DNA of 64,000 nt from Bacillus sp. PAMC26568 (GTDB taxonomy: Bacteria > Bacillota > Bacilli > Bacillales > Bacillaceae): the NCBI RefSeq assembly GCF_014235785.1, contig NZ_CP060137.1, forward strand, positions 2,728,001-2,792,000, in the 5' to 3' direction. Below are positions 46,825 through 54,930 of this stretch, one piece after another. The translations under genes were made by a program, and so were the position numbers. Every line of letters starts with the position of its first letter. The first letter of the stretch is position 1. Below the pieces are notes generated by a model that saw only the letters and a program-made list of their open reading frames with translations, searched no databases and had not been told where the DNA came from.

Positions 46825-47595
46825 TTATAGAAGTCCAATCTTTTTCAGACCATTGAGTATTCCATCCTGATCAACATCCGTTGTCACTTCATCAGCAATT
46901 TCTTTCAGCCCTGGAACAGCATTCCCCATAGCTACACCAGTTCCGACATATTTAATCATTTCTAAATCATTCAATCCATCTCCAAAAGCGTACACATCAG
47001 ACTTATCAATATTCAATCGCTCAATAAGTTTTTTAATGCCTTCCGCTTTTGACCCGCCAAATGGAAGGATATCTGTTGCGAGGTCATGCCAGCGAATGAT
47101 ATGAAAATCTTTATATTTTTTGTAGCTCTCTTCTTCACCAACTTTACAGAAAAGAAGGGACTGATAAATTTCGTGGTTTCTATAAAATTCAGGATCCGGC
47201 TCAGGATGCATGAATTTCAGCGTCCCCATGCTTTCGTGGATATAAGGATGATCCGATTCAGTCGACATCATTGTATCGTCGCTCATAAAAACTAATGGAT
47301 GCGCTGATTCATAGGCAAATTCAAGCAATTCCTCAAGTCTCTCTTTATTAAGCGGATTTTTATAAATGACACTGCCTTCGAAAACAACAAATTGACCATT
47401 AAAACTCACAAAGGAATCGATTCCAAGTTCATCTCTTAAGTCCTCAAACATGAACGGAGCTCTTCCAGTCGCGATCGCAACATGATGTCCCGCCTCTTTT
47501 AAATCTTGAATGGCTTTTCGAGTGGAGTCAGGTATTTCCTTATTATGATTCAATAACGTTCCGTCTATATCGAAAAATATTACTTTCCCGTTCAT
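46825..47595 (-). CDS. ykrA: HAD-superfamily Cof-type phosphatase (YkrA-like)
   Basis: A 256-residue cytosolic phosphatase. HAD motif I FFDIDGTLLNHN near residue 6, motif II IATGRAP and motifs III/IV GGSKAEGI...YAFGDGLNDLEMI. C2B cap-type Cof hydrolase that acts on sugar phosphates, flavin or similar metabolites. The ATG at 47595 follows AGGATAGGAGC; the open frame to 47670 has no ribosome binding site. Place and order match B. subtilis ykrA. Confidence 0.93.
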   Translation of the reverse strand: MNGKVIFFDIDGTLLNHNKEIPDSTRKAIQDLKEAGHHVAIATGRAPFMFEDLRDELGIDSFVSFNGQFVVFEGSVIYKNPLNKERLEELLEFAYESAHPLVFMSDDTMMSTESDHPYIHESMGTLKFMHPEPDPEFYRNHEIYQSLLFCKVGEEESYKKYKDFHIIRWHDLATDILPFGGSKAEGIKKLIERLNIDKSDVYAFGDGLNDLEMIKYVGTGVAMGNAVPGLKEIADEVTTDVDQDGILNGLKKIGLL

Positions 47596-47955
47596 AAAAA
47601 AGCTCCTATCCTGTATGGAATAATTAACCTTAACAAGACCCATCATAAAGGAAAATTTACAGCTTCTCAACTGTAAAAACCATTCATAAAAATGTTTCTC
47701 ACGCTTTTCAAATGAAGAAATAGTGAAAAAAAATAGTAAAAACCTACAAAAAAAATACCAGGCTGCTAAAATCGATTATTAAGCTGATAACACTGCCTTT
47801 CATAAAGTCTACTCATTTTTTCAAGACTAAAAAATAGACATTTCCCACAAATACCCATGTTAAGTTGACGGTATTTCACATATACTAAATTTGGCAGATT
47901 AAGGACGGATCGGCACATGAATTCATATGGGACAAGATAAGGAGTGAGACCGCAA

Positions 47956-48027
47956 ATGATGAAAAGACTGAGACGAAGATTAAGGTCGCAATGGAAAACG
48001 CTGCTTGGCAGAAAATCGATTGCTTAA
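47956..48027 (+). CDS. 23-residue basic micropeptide ORF
   Basis: Encodes MMKRLRRRLRSQWKTLLGRK-SIA (23 residues, about nine Arg/Lys). A strong AAGGAGTGA lies seven bases before the ATG, with a terminator right after the stop. In the promoter area TTGACG is at 47865-47870, but the -10 is poor; CATATACTA at 47879-47887 could be a sporulation -10. Could be an Arg-codon leader, a small nucleic-acid or membrane-binding peptide, or a spurious ORF. Confidence 0.55.
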   Translation: MMKRLRRRLRSQWKTLLGRKSIA

Positions 48028-48029
48028 AG

Positions 48030-48060
48030 GAAACCCTTTCTCATATTAAGGGTTTTTTTC
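48030..48060 (+). terminator. Terminator after the micro-ORF
   Basis: AAACCCTT-TCTCATATT-AAGGGTTTTTTT, three bases past the stop codon, upstream of rpoY. Confidence 0.85.
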
Positions 48061-48164
48061 TCATGAAAAGGCGCCTGATGCTTATGAGGGTTGGCTTAGC
48101 GAAGAATATCGCATATAATAGAACAAGTTAGTCTAACATACGGCAGTTAAGGAGAGATTTGGCA

Positions 48165-48374
48165 ATGTTATTCAAAGTTTATTATCAGAACAAAATAAAT
48201 GAAGTTCCTGTTCGTGAAAAAACACAAACTCTTTTTTTAGAGGCAAAAACAGAAGGCGATGCCCGAAATAAGCTGAAGGACCGTTTTTATAACATCGAAT
48301 TTATTCAGTCTGTTGATGGAGCTTTTCTGGAATACGAAAAACAAAACGAAAACTTTAAAGTATTGGAGATTTGA
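48165..48374 (+). CDS. rpoY: RNA polymerase epsilon subunit (RpoY)
   Basis: A 69-residue subunit (DUF1447, former YkzG). [35 protein letters not shown] and the end NFKVLEI are typical. A small phage Gp2-fold protein bound to the RNA polymerase core in Firmicutes. The ATG at 48165 lies eight bases after GGAGAG; a TTG at 48159 is too close. rpoY and rnjA are adjacent, five bases apart, as in B. subtilis. Confidence 0.94.
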   Translation: MLFKVYYQNKINEVPVREKTQTLFLEAKTEGDARNKLKDRFYNIEFIQSVDGAFLEYEKQNENFKVLEI

Positions 48375-48379
48375 TTTTT

Positions 48380-50047
48380 ATGAAATTTGTAAAAAATGAT
48401 CAAGTTGCGGTCTTCGCACTTGGTGGACTCGGAGAAATTGGAAAAAACACGTATGGAGTACAATTTCAAGATGAAATTATTATGATCGATGCCGGCATTA
48501 AATTCCCTGAAGAGGAATTGCTTGGAATTGACTACGTGATACCTGATTATACGTATTTAGTTAAAAATGAGGATAAAATTAAAGGTCTGTTCATCACTCA
48601 CGGACATGAAGACCACATCGGCGGAATTCCTTATCTTTTAAAGCAAGTAAATGTACCGATTTACGGAGGGAAGCTTGCACTTGGCTTGATTCGCAACAAA
48701 CTTGAAGAGCACGGTTTATTACGTCAGGCAAAACTTTATGAAATCAAAGAAGATGACATTATAAAGTTCAGAAAAACGTCTGTTACCTTCTTCAGAACAA
48801 CACATAGCATTCCAGACTCTTATGGAGTGGTTGTTAAGACACCGCCAGGAAATATCGTACATACAGGAGATTTCAAGTTTGATTTCACTCCGGTAGGCGA
48901 GCCAGCTAACTTAACAAAGATGGCTGAAATCGGAAAAGAAGGCGTTTTATGCTTGCTTTCAGACAGCACAAACAGTGAAATTCCTCATTTCACAATGTCA
49001 GAACGCCGTGTAGGTGAAAGCATTCAAGAAATTTTCCGTAAAGTAGACGGCCGTGTTATTTTTGCTACTTTTGCTTCTAACATTCATAGACTTCAGCAAG
49101 TAGTTGAAGCAGCTGTTCAGCATAACCGTAAAATTGCCGTATTCGGACGCAGTATGGAATCCGCCATTGCAATCGGACAAGATCTGGGATATATTCAATG
49201 TCCAAAAGAAACATTTGTTGAACCGCATGAAATTAACCGCTTGCCTGCAAACAAAGTTACCATCTTATGTACAGGCAGCCAGGGTGAACCAATGGCAGCT
49301 CTTTCAAGAATTGCAAACGGAACTCACCGTCAAATTCAAATCATCCCTGGAGATACGGTTGTATTTTCTTCTTCTCCGATTCCGGGTAACACGATCAGCG
49401 TCAGCCGCACAATCAACCAGCTTTACCGTGCAGGTGCTGATGTCATTCACGGTGCATTAAGCGATGTTCATACTTCAGGTCATGGCGGTCAGGAAGAACA
49501 AAAGTTAATGCTGCGACTTATGAAGCCTGAATATTTCATGCCGATACATGGTGAATACCGCATGCAGATCATGCATTCAAGACTTGCAAAGGATTGTGGC
49601 GTCGCTGAAGAAAACTGCTTCATCATGGATAACGGTGAAGTTCTTGCACTGAGCGACCGTGAAGTATCTGTTGCAGGCAAAATACCTTCTGGATCTGTCT
49701 ATATTGACGGAAGCGGGATCGGCGATATCGGAAACATCGTATTGCGCGATCGCCGTATTCTTTCAGAAGAAGGCCTGGTAATTGTTGTAGTCAGCATAAA
49801 CATGAAGGAATTCAAGATCTCAGCTGGTCCTGATATCATCTCACGCGGTTTTGTCTACATGAGAGAATCAGGAGACCTTATCAACGATGCTCAAGTTCTT
49901 ATTACAAAACACTTAAATAAAGTGATGGAACGCCGTACTAGTCAGTGGTCTGAAATTAAAAATGAAATTACAGACACGCTGGCACCTTTCCTTTACGAAA
50001 AAACAAAACGCCGCCCGATGATATTACCTATCATAATGGAGGTGTAA
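48380..50047 (+). CDS. rnjA: Ribonuclease J1
   Basis: A 555-residue metallo-beta-lactamase/beta-CASP RNase with 5'-3' exonuclease and endonuclease activity in mRNA decay and rRNA maturation. Zinc motif HGHEDH at residues 74-79, [20 protein letters not shown], the CASP HTSGHGG and IHGEYRMQ. The ATG at 48380 is ten bases after GGAGA; a TTG at 48371 is less likely. RNase J1 is a partner of GapA, which SR1P binds; the SR1 gene is in this window. Confidence 0.97.
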   Translation: MKFVKNDQVAVFALGGLGEIGKNTYGVQFQDEIIMIDAGIKFPEEELLGIDYVIPDYTYLVKNEDKIKGLFITHGHEDHIGGIPYLLKQVNVPIYGGKLALGLIRNKLEEHGLLRQAKLYEIKEDDIIKFRKTSVTFFRTTHSIPDSYGVVVKTPPGNIVHTGDFKFDFTPVGEPANLTKMAEIGKEGVLCLLSDSTNSEIPHFTMSERRVGESIQEIFRKVDGRVIFATFASNIHRLQQVVEAAVQHNRKIAVFGRSMESAIAIGQDLGYIQCPKETFVEPHEINRLPANKVTILCTGSQGEPMAALSRIANGTHRQIQIIPGDTVVFSSSPIPGNTISVSRTINQLYRAGADVIHGALSDVHTSGHGGQEEQKLMLRLMKPEYFMPIHGEYRMQIMHSRLAKDCGVAEENCFIMDNGEVLALSDREVSVAGKIPSGSVYIDGSGIGDIGNIVLRDRRILSEEGLVIVVVSINMKEFKISAGPDIISRGFVYMRESGDLINDAQVLITKHLNKVMERRTSQWSEIKNEITDTLAPFLYEKTKRRPMILPIIMEV

Positions 50048-50052
50048 TTAAG

Positions 50053-50079
50053 AAAGCTGCCTTTTTGGCAGCTTTTTTT
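50053..50079 (+). terminator. Terminator of rpoY-rnjA
   Basis: AAAGCTGCC-TTTTT-GGCAGCTTTTTTT, right after the rnjA stop. Confidence 0.9.
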
Positions 50080-50263
50080 GTTTTTCATGTTGATTTGGTT
50101 TATATATAAATTTAGTTTGTATCCTATCAAAGATTGTTGAAGTATATTGAAGATGTATATTATTTCATGTATAATAAATTTGTACTGACCGTTCAGTCAT
50201 AGTTTACGTATATGATTGTATATTTTTGTAAAATTTTGGATGATAGAAAGGTAGTGCCTATTA

Positions 50264-50416
50264 ATGATGAAGAAGCCGTCCTCTCTAGAAAAATTCGTGC
50301 AGCACCTTAAGGGTAAAGGTGTTAATGCAGATTTAATCAGCCCTGCTACAAAGAAAGTTGTTAAGCTCCTGCAGCTAGATGGCAAACAGACGAAACACTT
50401 TCCATTAGAACACTAA
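50264..50416 (+). CDS. Small hypothetical protein (50 aa)
   Basis: A 50-residue basic protein, MMKKPSSLEKFVQHLKGKG followed by VNADLISPATKKVVKLLQ. It opens with ATGATG and is preceded by GAAAGGTAG about eleven bases upstream; a shared bidirectional terminator follows. The gap upstream (217 bases) has AT-rich promoter-like DNA. No family recognised; a conserved small protein in relatives would confirm it. Confidence 0.55.
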   Translation: MMKKPSSLEKFVQHLKGKGVNADLISPATKKVVKLLQLDGKQTKHFPLEH

Positions 50417-50445
50417 TAGATGATCTTTTTAATGATCCTACATAA

Positions 50446-50475
50446 ATAACCGGCCTATAAATAGGCCGGTTTGTT
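50446..50475. terminator. Bidirectional terminator
   Basis: AAACCGGCCTATTT / TAGGCCGGTTTG stem (read on the minus strand AACCGGCCTATTT) between the 50-aa gene and adeC, with T run for both strands. Confidence 0.85.
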
Positions 50476-50482
50476 TTCTTAT

Positions 50483-52213
50483 TTATTCATATTTCAGATG
50501 CTTAAAAGCATGAACATCAAAGATTCCCAAACACGTTATTTTCAGCTCAGGTATGACCGGAAGTCCAAGAAATGACAAAGTTAGAAATGGGTTAAAGTCA
50601 GAAGGGAGCCCAACCTCCTTTAAGGCATTATGAATGCCCGCAAGACTGCAAAGCACTTCCTCATACGGCTGTACAGACATTAATCCTGATATGGAGAGAG
50701 GCAGTACGGCAAGAATTTCACCTTCTGCTACTATAGCTAAGCCGCCTGAAATTGAGTTTAGAGCAGAAATGGCAAGCTGGATATCAGCATCATTGGATCC
50801 AACTGCAATCAAGTTATGAGAATCATGTGATATCGTAGTAGCTAAAGCACCTTTTTTCAGCTGAAATCCTTTTACAATTCCTTTGCCGATTAAGCCTGTT
50901 CTTTTATGTCTTTCAACCATTATTAATTTCAAATGGTCCAAATCAGTTGACGGGATAAAAACACCTTTTTCTGTTCTAGTTTTTTCATAGATTTTTTTTG
51001 TAACCAGCTGATTAGGAATGACTTCTATAATTGGAACAGCATGATCATTATTTATAGGCAGGCTAAGATCTGAAGGATGAATCTCATCCAGATGGACTGT
51101 GTTCAATATGGCTTCTGGCGGATCAATTTTGCTTCTCTTTTCGTTTATCATTTTTCCGCCTTCAGAAATCAGTCTTCCAGCTTTGTATACCTGTTCAATC
51201 TTGAATTCCTCTAAGCTGCTCAAGATCAGCAAATCAGCTGCATATCCAGGTGCAATCGCCCCTTTGTTTTTTAATCCGTAGCATTCTGCAGCATTTAATG
51301 TTGCCATCTGAATTGCAATCATCGGATCAAGGTTATGTTTAACCGCGAGTCTGATATTATGATCAATGCTCCCTTCTTTCACTAAATCATCCAAATGCTT
51401 ATCGTCTGTACAAAATAATAATCTTCTTGCATTTCTTTCATTTACGACACCGATCACATTAGGAAGATCCTTCGCAACCGACCCTTGACGAATTAAAACA
51501 AACATGCCGCGTTTGAGCCGTTCTTGTGCCTCTTCCACACTTGTTACTTCATGGTCTGTCATGATTCCCGCTGTCCGGTATACATTAACCATGTCCGCAG
51601 ACAAACCTGCCATATGGCCATCAATGACGCTTGAAAATTGCTGCGCCAAATCCAGCTTATTTATCATACTCTCAGATGCTGCTTGAACCGCAACATAATC
51701 CATTACTTCTGCAAGACCAATCACACGTTTATGGTGGAAAAGCGGTTCTAAATCACTTGCTTCTAATTTAGCTCCCGCATGCTCAAAGCTTGTGGCTGGA
51801 ACGCTTGAAGGCAGCATCACAAGTACGTCAAGCAATGCGCCTTCAGAACTGTCAAGCATATATTGAATACCTTTAACGCCAGAAACATTGGCAATTTCAT
51901 GCGGATCTGTAATCACAGTTGTTACACCATGAGGTAAAATTACTTTTGCAAATTCATGCGGAGGAACCATCGATGATTCAATATGAACATGTCCGTCAAT
52001 TAAGCCAGGACAAATAAACATCCCGTTTATATCTATCTCCTGTTCACCGTGAAATTCTCCAATTCCAACAATCATTCCATTCGTAACCGCAACGTCCCCT
52101 TTTACGATTTCTAAATTAAAGACATCGACAATTCTAGCATTTTTATAAACAACATCTGCTTTCTTCCGTTTTGTACTTACATCAATTGCGTCTATCAGTT
52201 CTTTTCGTTTCAT
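50483..52213 (-). CDS. adeC: Adenine deaminase
   Basis: A 576-residue amidohydrolase converting adenine to hypoxanthine. CPGLIDGHVHIESSMVPPH near residue 68 provides the metal-binding HxH, with GLAEVMDYVAVQ, DGHMAGL, CTDDKHLDDLV and ATLNAAECYGL; length is the usual 576-580. The ATG at 52213 follows GAGGGG. Position between ykqA/ktrC and rnjA is as in B. subtilis. The leader carries a purine riboswitch. Confidence 0.96.
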   Translation of the reverse strand: MKRKELIDAIDVSTKRKKADVVYKNARIVDVFNLEIVKGDVAVTNGMIVGIGEFHGEQEIDINGMFICPGLIDGHVHIESSMVPPHEFAKVILPHGVTTVITDPHEIANVSGVKGIQYMLDSSEGALLDVLVMLPSSVPATSFEHAGAKLEASDLEPLFHHKRVIGLAEVMDYVAVQAASESMINKLDLAQQFSSVIDGHMAGLSADMVNVYRTAGIMTDHEVTSVEEAQERLKRGMFVLIRQGSVAKDLPNVIGVVNERNARRLLFCTDDKHLDDLVKEGSIDHNIRLAVKHNLDPMIAIQMATLNAAECYGLKNKGAIAPGYAADLLILSSLEEFKIEQVYKAGRLISEGGKMINEKRSKIDPPEAILNTVHLDEIHPSDLSLPINNDHAVPIIEVIPNQLVTKKIYEKTRTEKGVFIPSTDLDHLKLIMVERHKRTGLIGKGIVKGFQLKKGALATTISHDSHNLIAVGSNDADIQLAISALNSISGGLAIVAEGEILAVLPLSISGLMSVQPYEEVLCSLAGIHNALKEVGLPSDFNPFLTLSFLGLPVIPELKITCLGIFDVHAFKHLKYE

Positions 52214-52220
52214 AGCAAAG

Positions 52221-52249
52221 ACCCCTCGCTTTCAATCATCAGGAGGAGT
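52221..52249 (-). promoter_or_regulatory. adeC: SD-sequestering hairpin of the adeC riboswitch
   Basis: ACTCCTC (52249-52243) is complementary over seven positions (one G-U) to GAGGGGT (52227-52221), which contains the adeC Shine-Dalgarno. The 3' P1 strand of the aptamer (TACGAGGA, about 52300-52293) could instead pair with TCCTC. The two states would be exclusive, so ligand binding would hide the ribosome binding site. Confidence 0.55.
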
Positions 52250-52294
52250 GCAATAAATAAAGACAAAGTTCTTTTGCCTCTTTTATAAACATTC

Positions 52295-52361
52295 CTCGTA
52301 GTCAAACTTTTTACGGCAGTTCGGTAGAAACTTTTGGACCATATTTCCAATATTATACGAG
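52295..52361 (-). promoter_or_regulatory. Purine riboswitch aptamer in the adeC leader
   Basis: A 67-nt aptamer on the minus strand. P1 CTCGTA/TACGAG, P2 TTGG...CCAA closing the loop AAATATGG, J2/3 GTTTCTACC, P3 CGAACT/AGTTTG closing GCCGTAA, then J3/1 with A-C-U. The C at the position equivalent to 74 predicts guanine/hypoxanthine rather than adenine (U in adenine switches). Known purine-switch core bases are conserved. Confidence 0.93.
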
Positions 52362-52483
52362 TTCATTTTATTTTTTTTAGTTGATTAGTAACATATAGTA
52401 CTCGTCATAAACACAGCAGTCAATCTTTTTTAACGAAACGGCTGCACTTTTTATAAATTTCCAAAACTATGGTATTATAAATA

Positions 52484-52636
52484 TAAAGAAGAATAACATA
52501 AAAATGACCGCAAGTGCAGCAACACTTACGGCCATGCATACATTCGGTCCCAGATGCTTGGGGTCGGCAATCTAATGAAACAATTAAAAAGAGACCTCAC
52601 CCGCAAATGACAAAGTTGGGAGGTCTATTTTTTCTG
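52484..52636 (+). ncRNA. Putative antitoxin antisense RNA
   Basis: Plus strand, opposite the toxin 3' end. An extended -10 TGGTATTAT at 52470-52478 suggests a start near 52484. It runs through the hairpin GACCGCAAGTG / CACTTACGGCC and ends at the shared terminator near 52592-52626. GGGGTCGGC at 52560-52568 can pair (8 of 9) with GCTAGCCCC in the toxin 5' leader. Layout resembles par/Fst-type type I systems. Expression is inferred. Confidence 0.55.
52592..52630. terminator. Bidirectional terminator shared by toxin and antitoxin RNAs
   Basis: AGACCTCACCC...GGGAGGTCT stem. On the plus strand followed by ATTTTTT, on the minus strand by CTCTTTTTAATTG. It overlaps the toxin stop codon. Confidence 0.82.
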
Positions 52637-52711
52637 GTCAAACGACAGAACGGCAATGATAAGCGTTGCAAATGAAATTGCAAATGATAAGCTCTCATAT
52701 ACTGTCACCAA
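52625..52711 (-). CDS. Holin-like type I toxin peptide
   Basis: A 28-residue peptide, MVTVYESLSFAISFATLIIA then VLSFDQKK: one membrane segment with a charged C-terminus, as in the putative holin-like toxin family of Bacillus and Enterococcus. The start is TTG at 52711 (GTG at 52708 alternative) behind AAGGGGGTGAT. The minus-strand promoter has extended -10 TGGTATAAT at about 52797-52805, giving a leader near 80 nt. A longer frame to 52894 has no ribosome binding site. Confidence 0.75.
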   Translation of the reverse strand: MVTVYESLSFAISFATLIIAVLSFDQKK

Positions 52712-53133
52712 GGCATCACCCCCTTTCTTTTTTTCAAAAAGAGAAGAGACAGGGGCTAGCCGACCACCCATTTGTTCACGAATGTATACATCTTCCATTA
52801 TACCACAATCCATTAAGAACAAACGTTCCTTTATCACAAAAGCGCAGGAGACTTGGTCAGCTCGCGAAGAAAATAGGAATTGACCCGGGATCAAGTGTCA
52901 TTTAACCGGAGAAGGCGCTTTTTGCCTTCTCCTGAGCAATTGTCTTTTTCACAGTGAGCTAGGCGCCGAACCTTGTCGTAGATAACTTTATTTCATCATC
53001 CACAACTTGTTACCTTTTATAATTTCCTAAACGGCAAGAAAATCAGCAGTGCGAATTCATAAGCATTTCTTTTTTTCATTAAATTAGGTGCTTACGCTTG
53101 CCAAGATGCACACTAACCTTTTATTTTTGCAAT
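52712..53133. other. Toxin leader and gene-free spacer
   Basis: 422 bases upstream of the toxin to the ktrC terminator. Holds the toxin promoter and leader (to about 52805), a GGAGAAGGC/GCCTTCTCC hairpin at 52908-52936, and otherwise AT-rich DNA with no supported gene. Confidence 0.6.
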
Positions 53134-53164
53134 ATAAAAAAGACACATGAGTGTCTTTTTATAT
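53134..53164. terminator. Terminator of ktrC
   Basis: AAAAAGACAC-ATGA-GTGTCTTTTTATA, immediately at the ktrC stop on the minus strand; symmetric. Confidence 0.88.
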
Positions 53165-53827
53165 TTAAGCTTCTAATACTCTTTTTTCAAAGCGATCAAT
53201 ATCAGTATCTGCACCAATTACGATTAAAATATCTTCCTTATGAATCACTTCATCTGCTTGCGGGGAAACAAAAATTTCTTTTCCTCTTTTAATCGCCACG
53301 ATGTTTATTCCATATTTAGCACGTATGTCAAGATCAATCAGCGTGTGGCCTGAAAGTTTGTTATTGACGACAATTTCAACGATGCTATGTTCATCAGAAA
53401 GTTCCAGATAATCAAGAACATTATTTGAAATTAGATTATGTGCGATTCTTCTCCCCATGTCTCTTTCTGGATGAACAATCCGATCGGCACCTATTTTAGA
53501 TAATACTTTTTCATGATAATCGTTTTGGGCTTTTACAGTAATAAATTTCACTCCAAGTTCTTTTAACATCAGTGTTGTCAAAATACTTGATTGAATATTA
53601 TCACCGATTGCGACGATAACATGATCAAAGTTACGAATTCCCACGCTTTTTAATACAGCTTCGTCCGTTGAATCGCCAACAACAGCGTGGGAAGCAATAT
53701 TGGCAAATTCATTTACTTTATCTTCATCAAGATCAATAGCCATCACTTCCATGCCTTCTTCACTTAACTCTCGGCAAATACTGCCCCCGAATCGGCCTAA
53801 ACCAATTACTGCAAAATCTTTTTTCAT
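53165..53827 (-). CDS. ktrC: Potassium uptake regulator KtrC (RCK domain)
   Basis: A 220-residue cytosolic RCK protein. RCK_N Rossmann motif VIGLGRFGGSICREL at residue 8, VIAIGDNIQSS and ARYGINIVAIKRG leading to RCK_C near 140-220. Binds the membrane channel KtrD to form a K+ uptake system gated by nucleotides and c-di-AMP (family knowledge). Position between adeC and cyd/ykqA matches B. subtilis ktrC (ykqB). Confidence 0.93.
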   Translation of the reverse strand: MKKDFAVIGLGRFGGSICRELSEEGMEVMAIDLDEDKVNEFANIASHAVVGDSTDEAVLKSVGIRNFDHVIVAIGDNIQSSILTTLMLKELGVKFITVKAQNDYHEKVLSKIGADRIVHPERDMGRRIAHNLISNNVLDYLELSDEHSIVEIVVNNKLSGHTLIDLDIRAKYGINIVAIKRGKEIFVSPQADEVIHKEDILIVIGADTDIDRFEKRVLEA

Positions 53828-53901
53828 ATGTAAGCCCTCCAGCGATCATTCTATAAGCAGATTTTAACATACCAGCGACAATAGTAAAAATGATTTCAAG
53901 T

Positions 53902-54915
53902 TTACCTTTTCCCTTTAACGTAATCAGCATCAAATAAAAATAACCGCAAAAGCAATACTAGCGAGGGGATCAGGAGCAGCAGCCCGGCAATAAAGACAAC
54001 GACAAGTGTGATGCCCATTGTTTCATTCGTATATCCAGAGTAAATGGTAACAAATGGATTAAGAATATACGGCAAATGGGAAGCTCCATAACCAAAGAAT
54101 GCAAAGAAGAATTGAAGCATGACCATTATAAATGCTGTTCCATATTTTTTACCAGTATAGATAAGCCAGACGGAAATCATAAAAAATAAAAGGGATAGTC
54201 CAAACATCCACCACATTTCAAGCGCTTGCTTGAAATGCCCCGGATTGTGCTGCTTCAATGAGAGAAAAACAAGGAAACTAGCCAATATAGTTGGCGGTGC
54301 CCAAAAGAGTGCAAACCTTCTAAGCAGCTCCAGTGCTTTGCTGTCTGAGGCACGATCCGCATAGTAGGTTAAAAAAGATGCACTTATGAAGAGTACAGAC
54401 ACGATTGCAAGAAAGACTACACTCCAGGAATAAAAGCTAGTAAATAATTCTTTTGTCAAAAAAACGACAGTGCCATTTCGTTCTTCTAAAAAGCCTCCTT
54501 CTGATATTGATAGGGCTGTTGATAACGAAGCAGGAATAAGAAGCCCCGTTGCTCCATATAAAAATGTATAGAAAAGACTGTCCTTTGCCCCATAATTCCC
54601 AAAAGCGTAAAAAGAACCCCGGATTGCGATTAATACTAGCGCAATGCTGCCGGGAACGAGCAAAGCTGTTCCATAATAATAAGCCGTTTTGGGAAAAAAG
54701 CCTACAATCCCGACAAAAAAGAAGACGAAAAATACATTGGTCACTTCCCAAACAGGTGATAAATAACGGCTTATCAGGTTATTTACGATATCATCCCGCT
54801 TTGTCATTTGGGCATAAAAAGCAAAAAAACCAGCTCCAAAGTCAATAGAGGCAACAATTAGGTATCCATATAGAAAAATCCACAGAACTGTCATGCCGAT
54901 AATTGGAATGTCCAT
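53902..54915 (-). CDS. cydB: Cytochrome bd-type quinol oxidase subunit II
   Basis: A 337-residue polytopic membrane subunit with about eight or nine membrane segments and the CydB start MTVLWIFLYGYLIVASIDFGAG near residue 8. Pairs with the CydA-like subunit encoded 15 bases upstream to make a high-affinity quinol oxidase. It is closest in style to the YthAB type of Bacillus. Not found at this locus in B. subtilis as I recall, so an inserted pair. Confidence 0.9.
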   Translation of the reverse strand: MDIPIIGMTVLWIFLYGYLIVASIDFGAGFFAFYAQMTKRDDIVNNLISRYLSPVWEVTNVFFVFFFVGIVGFFPKTAYYYGTALLVPGSIALVLIAIRGSFYAFGNYGAKDSLFYTFLYGATGLLIPASLSTALSISEGGFLEERNGTVVFLTKELFTSFYSWSVVFLAIVSVLFISASFLTYYADRASDSKALELLRRFALFWAPPTILASFLVFLSLKQHNPGHFKQALEMWWMFGLSLLFFMISVWLIYTGKKYGTAFIMVMLQFFFAFFGYGASHLPYILNPFVTIYSGYTNETMGITLVVVFIAGLLLLIPSLVLLLRLFLFDADYVKGKR

Positions 54916-54930
54916 ATCATTTTCCCCTTC

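Noticed and set aside
52295-52361. Adenine-specific riboswitch
   Set aside because: At first the UUG before ACU suggested U, but the specificity base in J3/1 is C, as in guanine switches.
52625-52894. 89-codon version of the toxin gene
   Set aside because: No SD at the long start; N-terminal 61 codons overlap the toxin promoter and leader.
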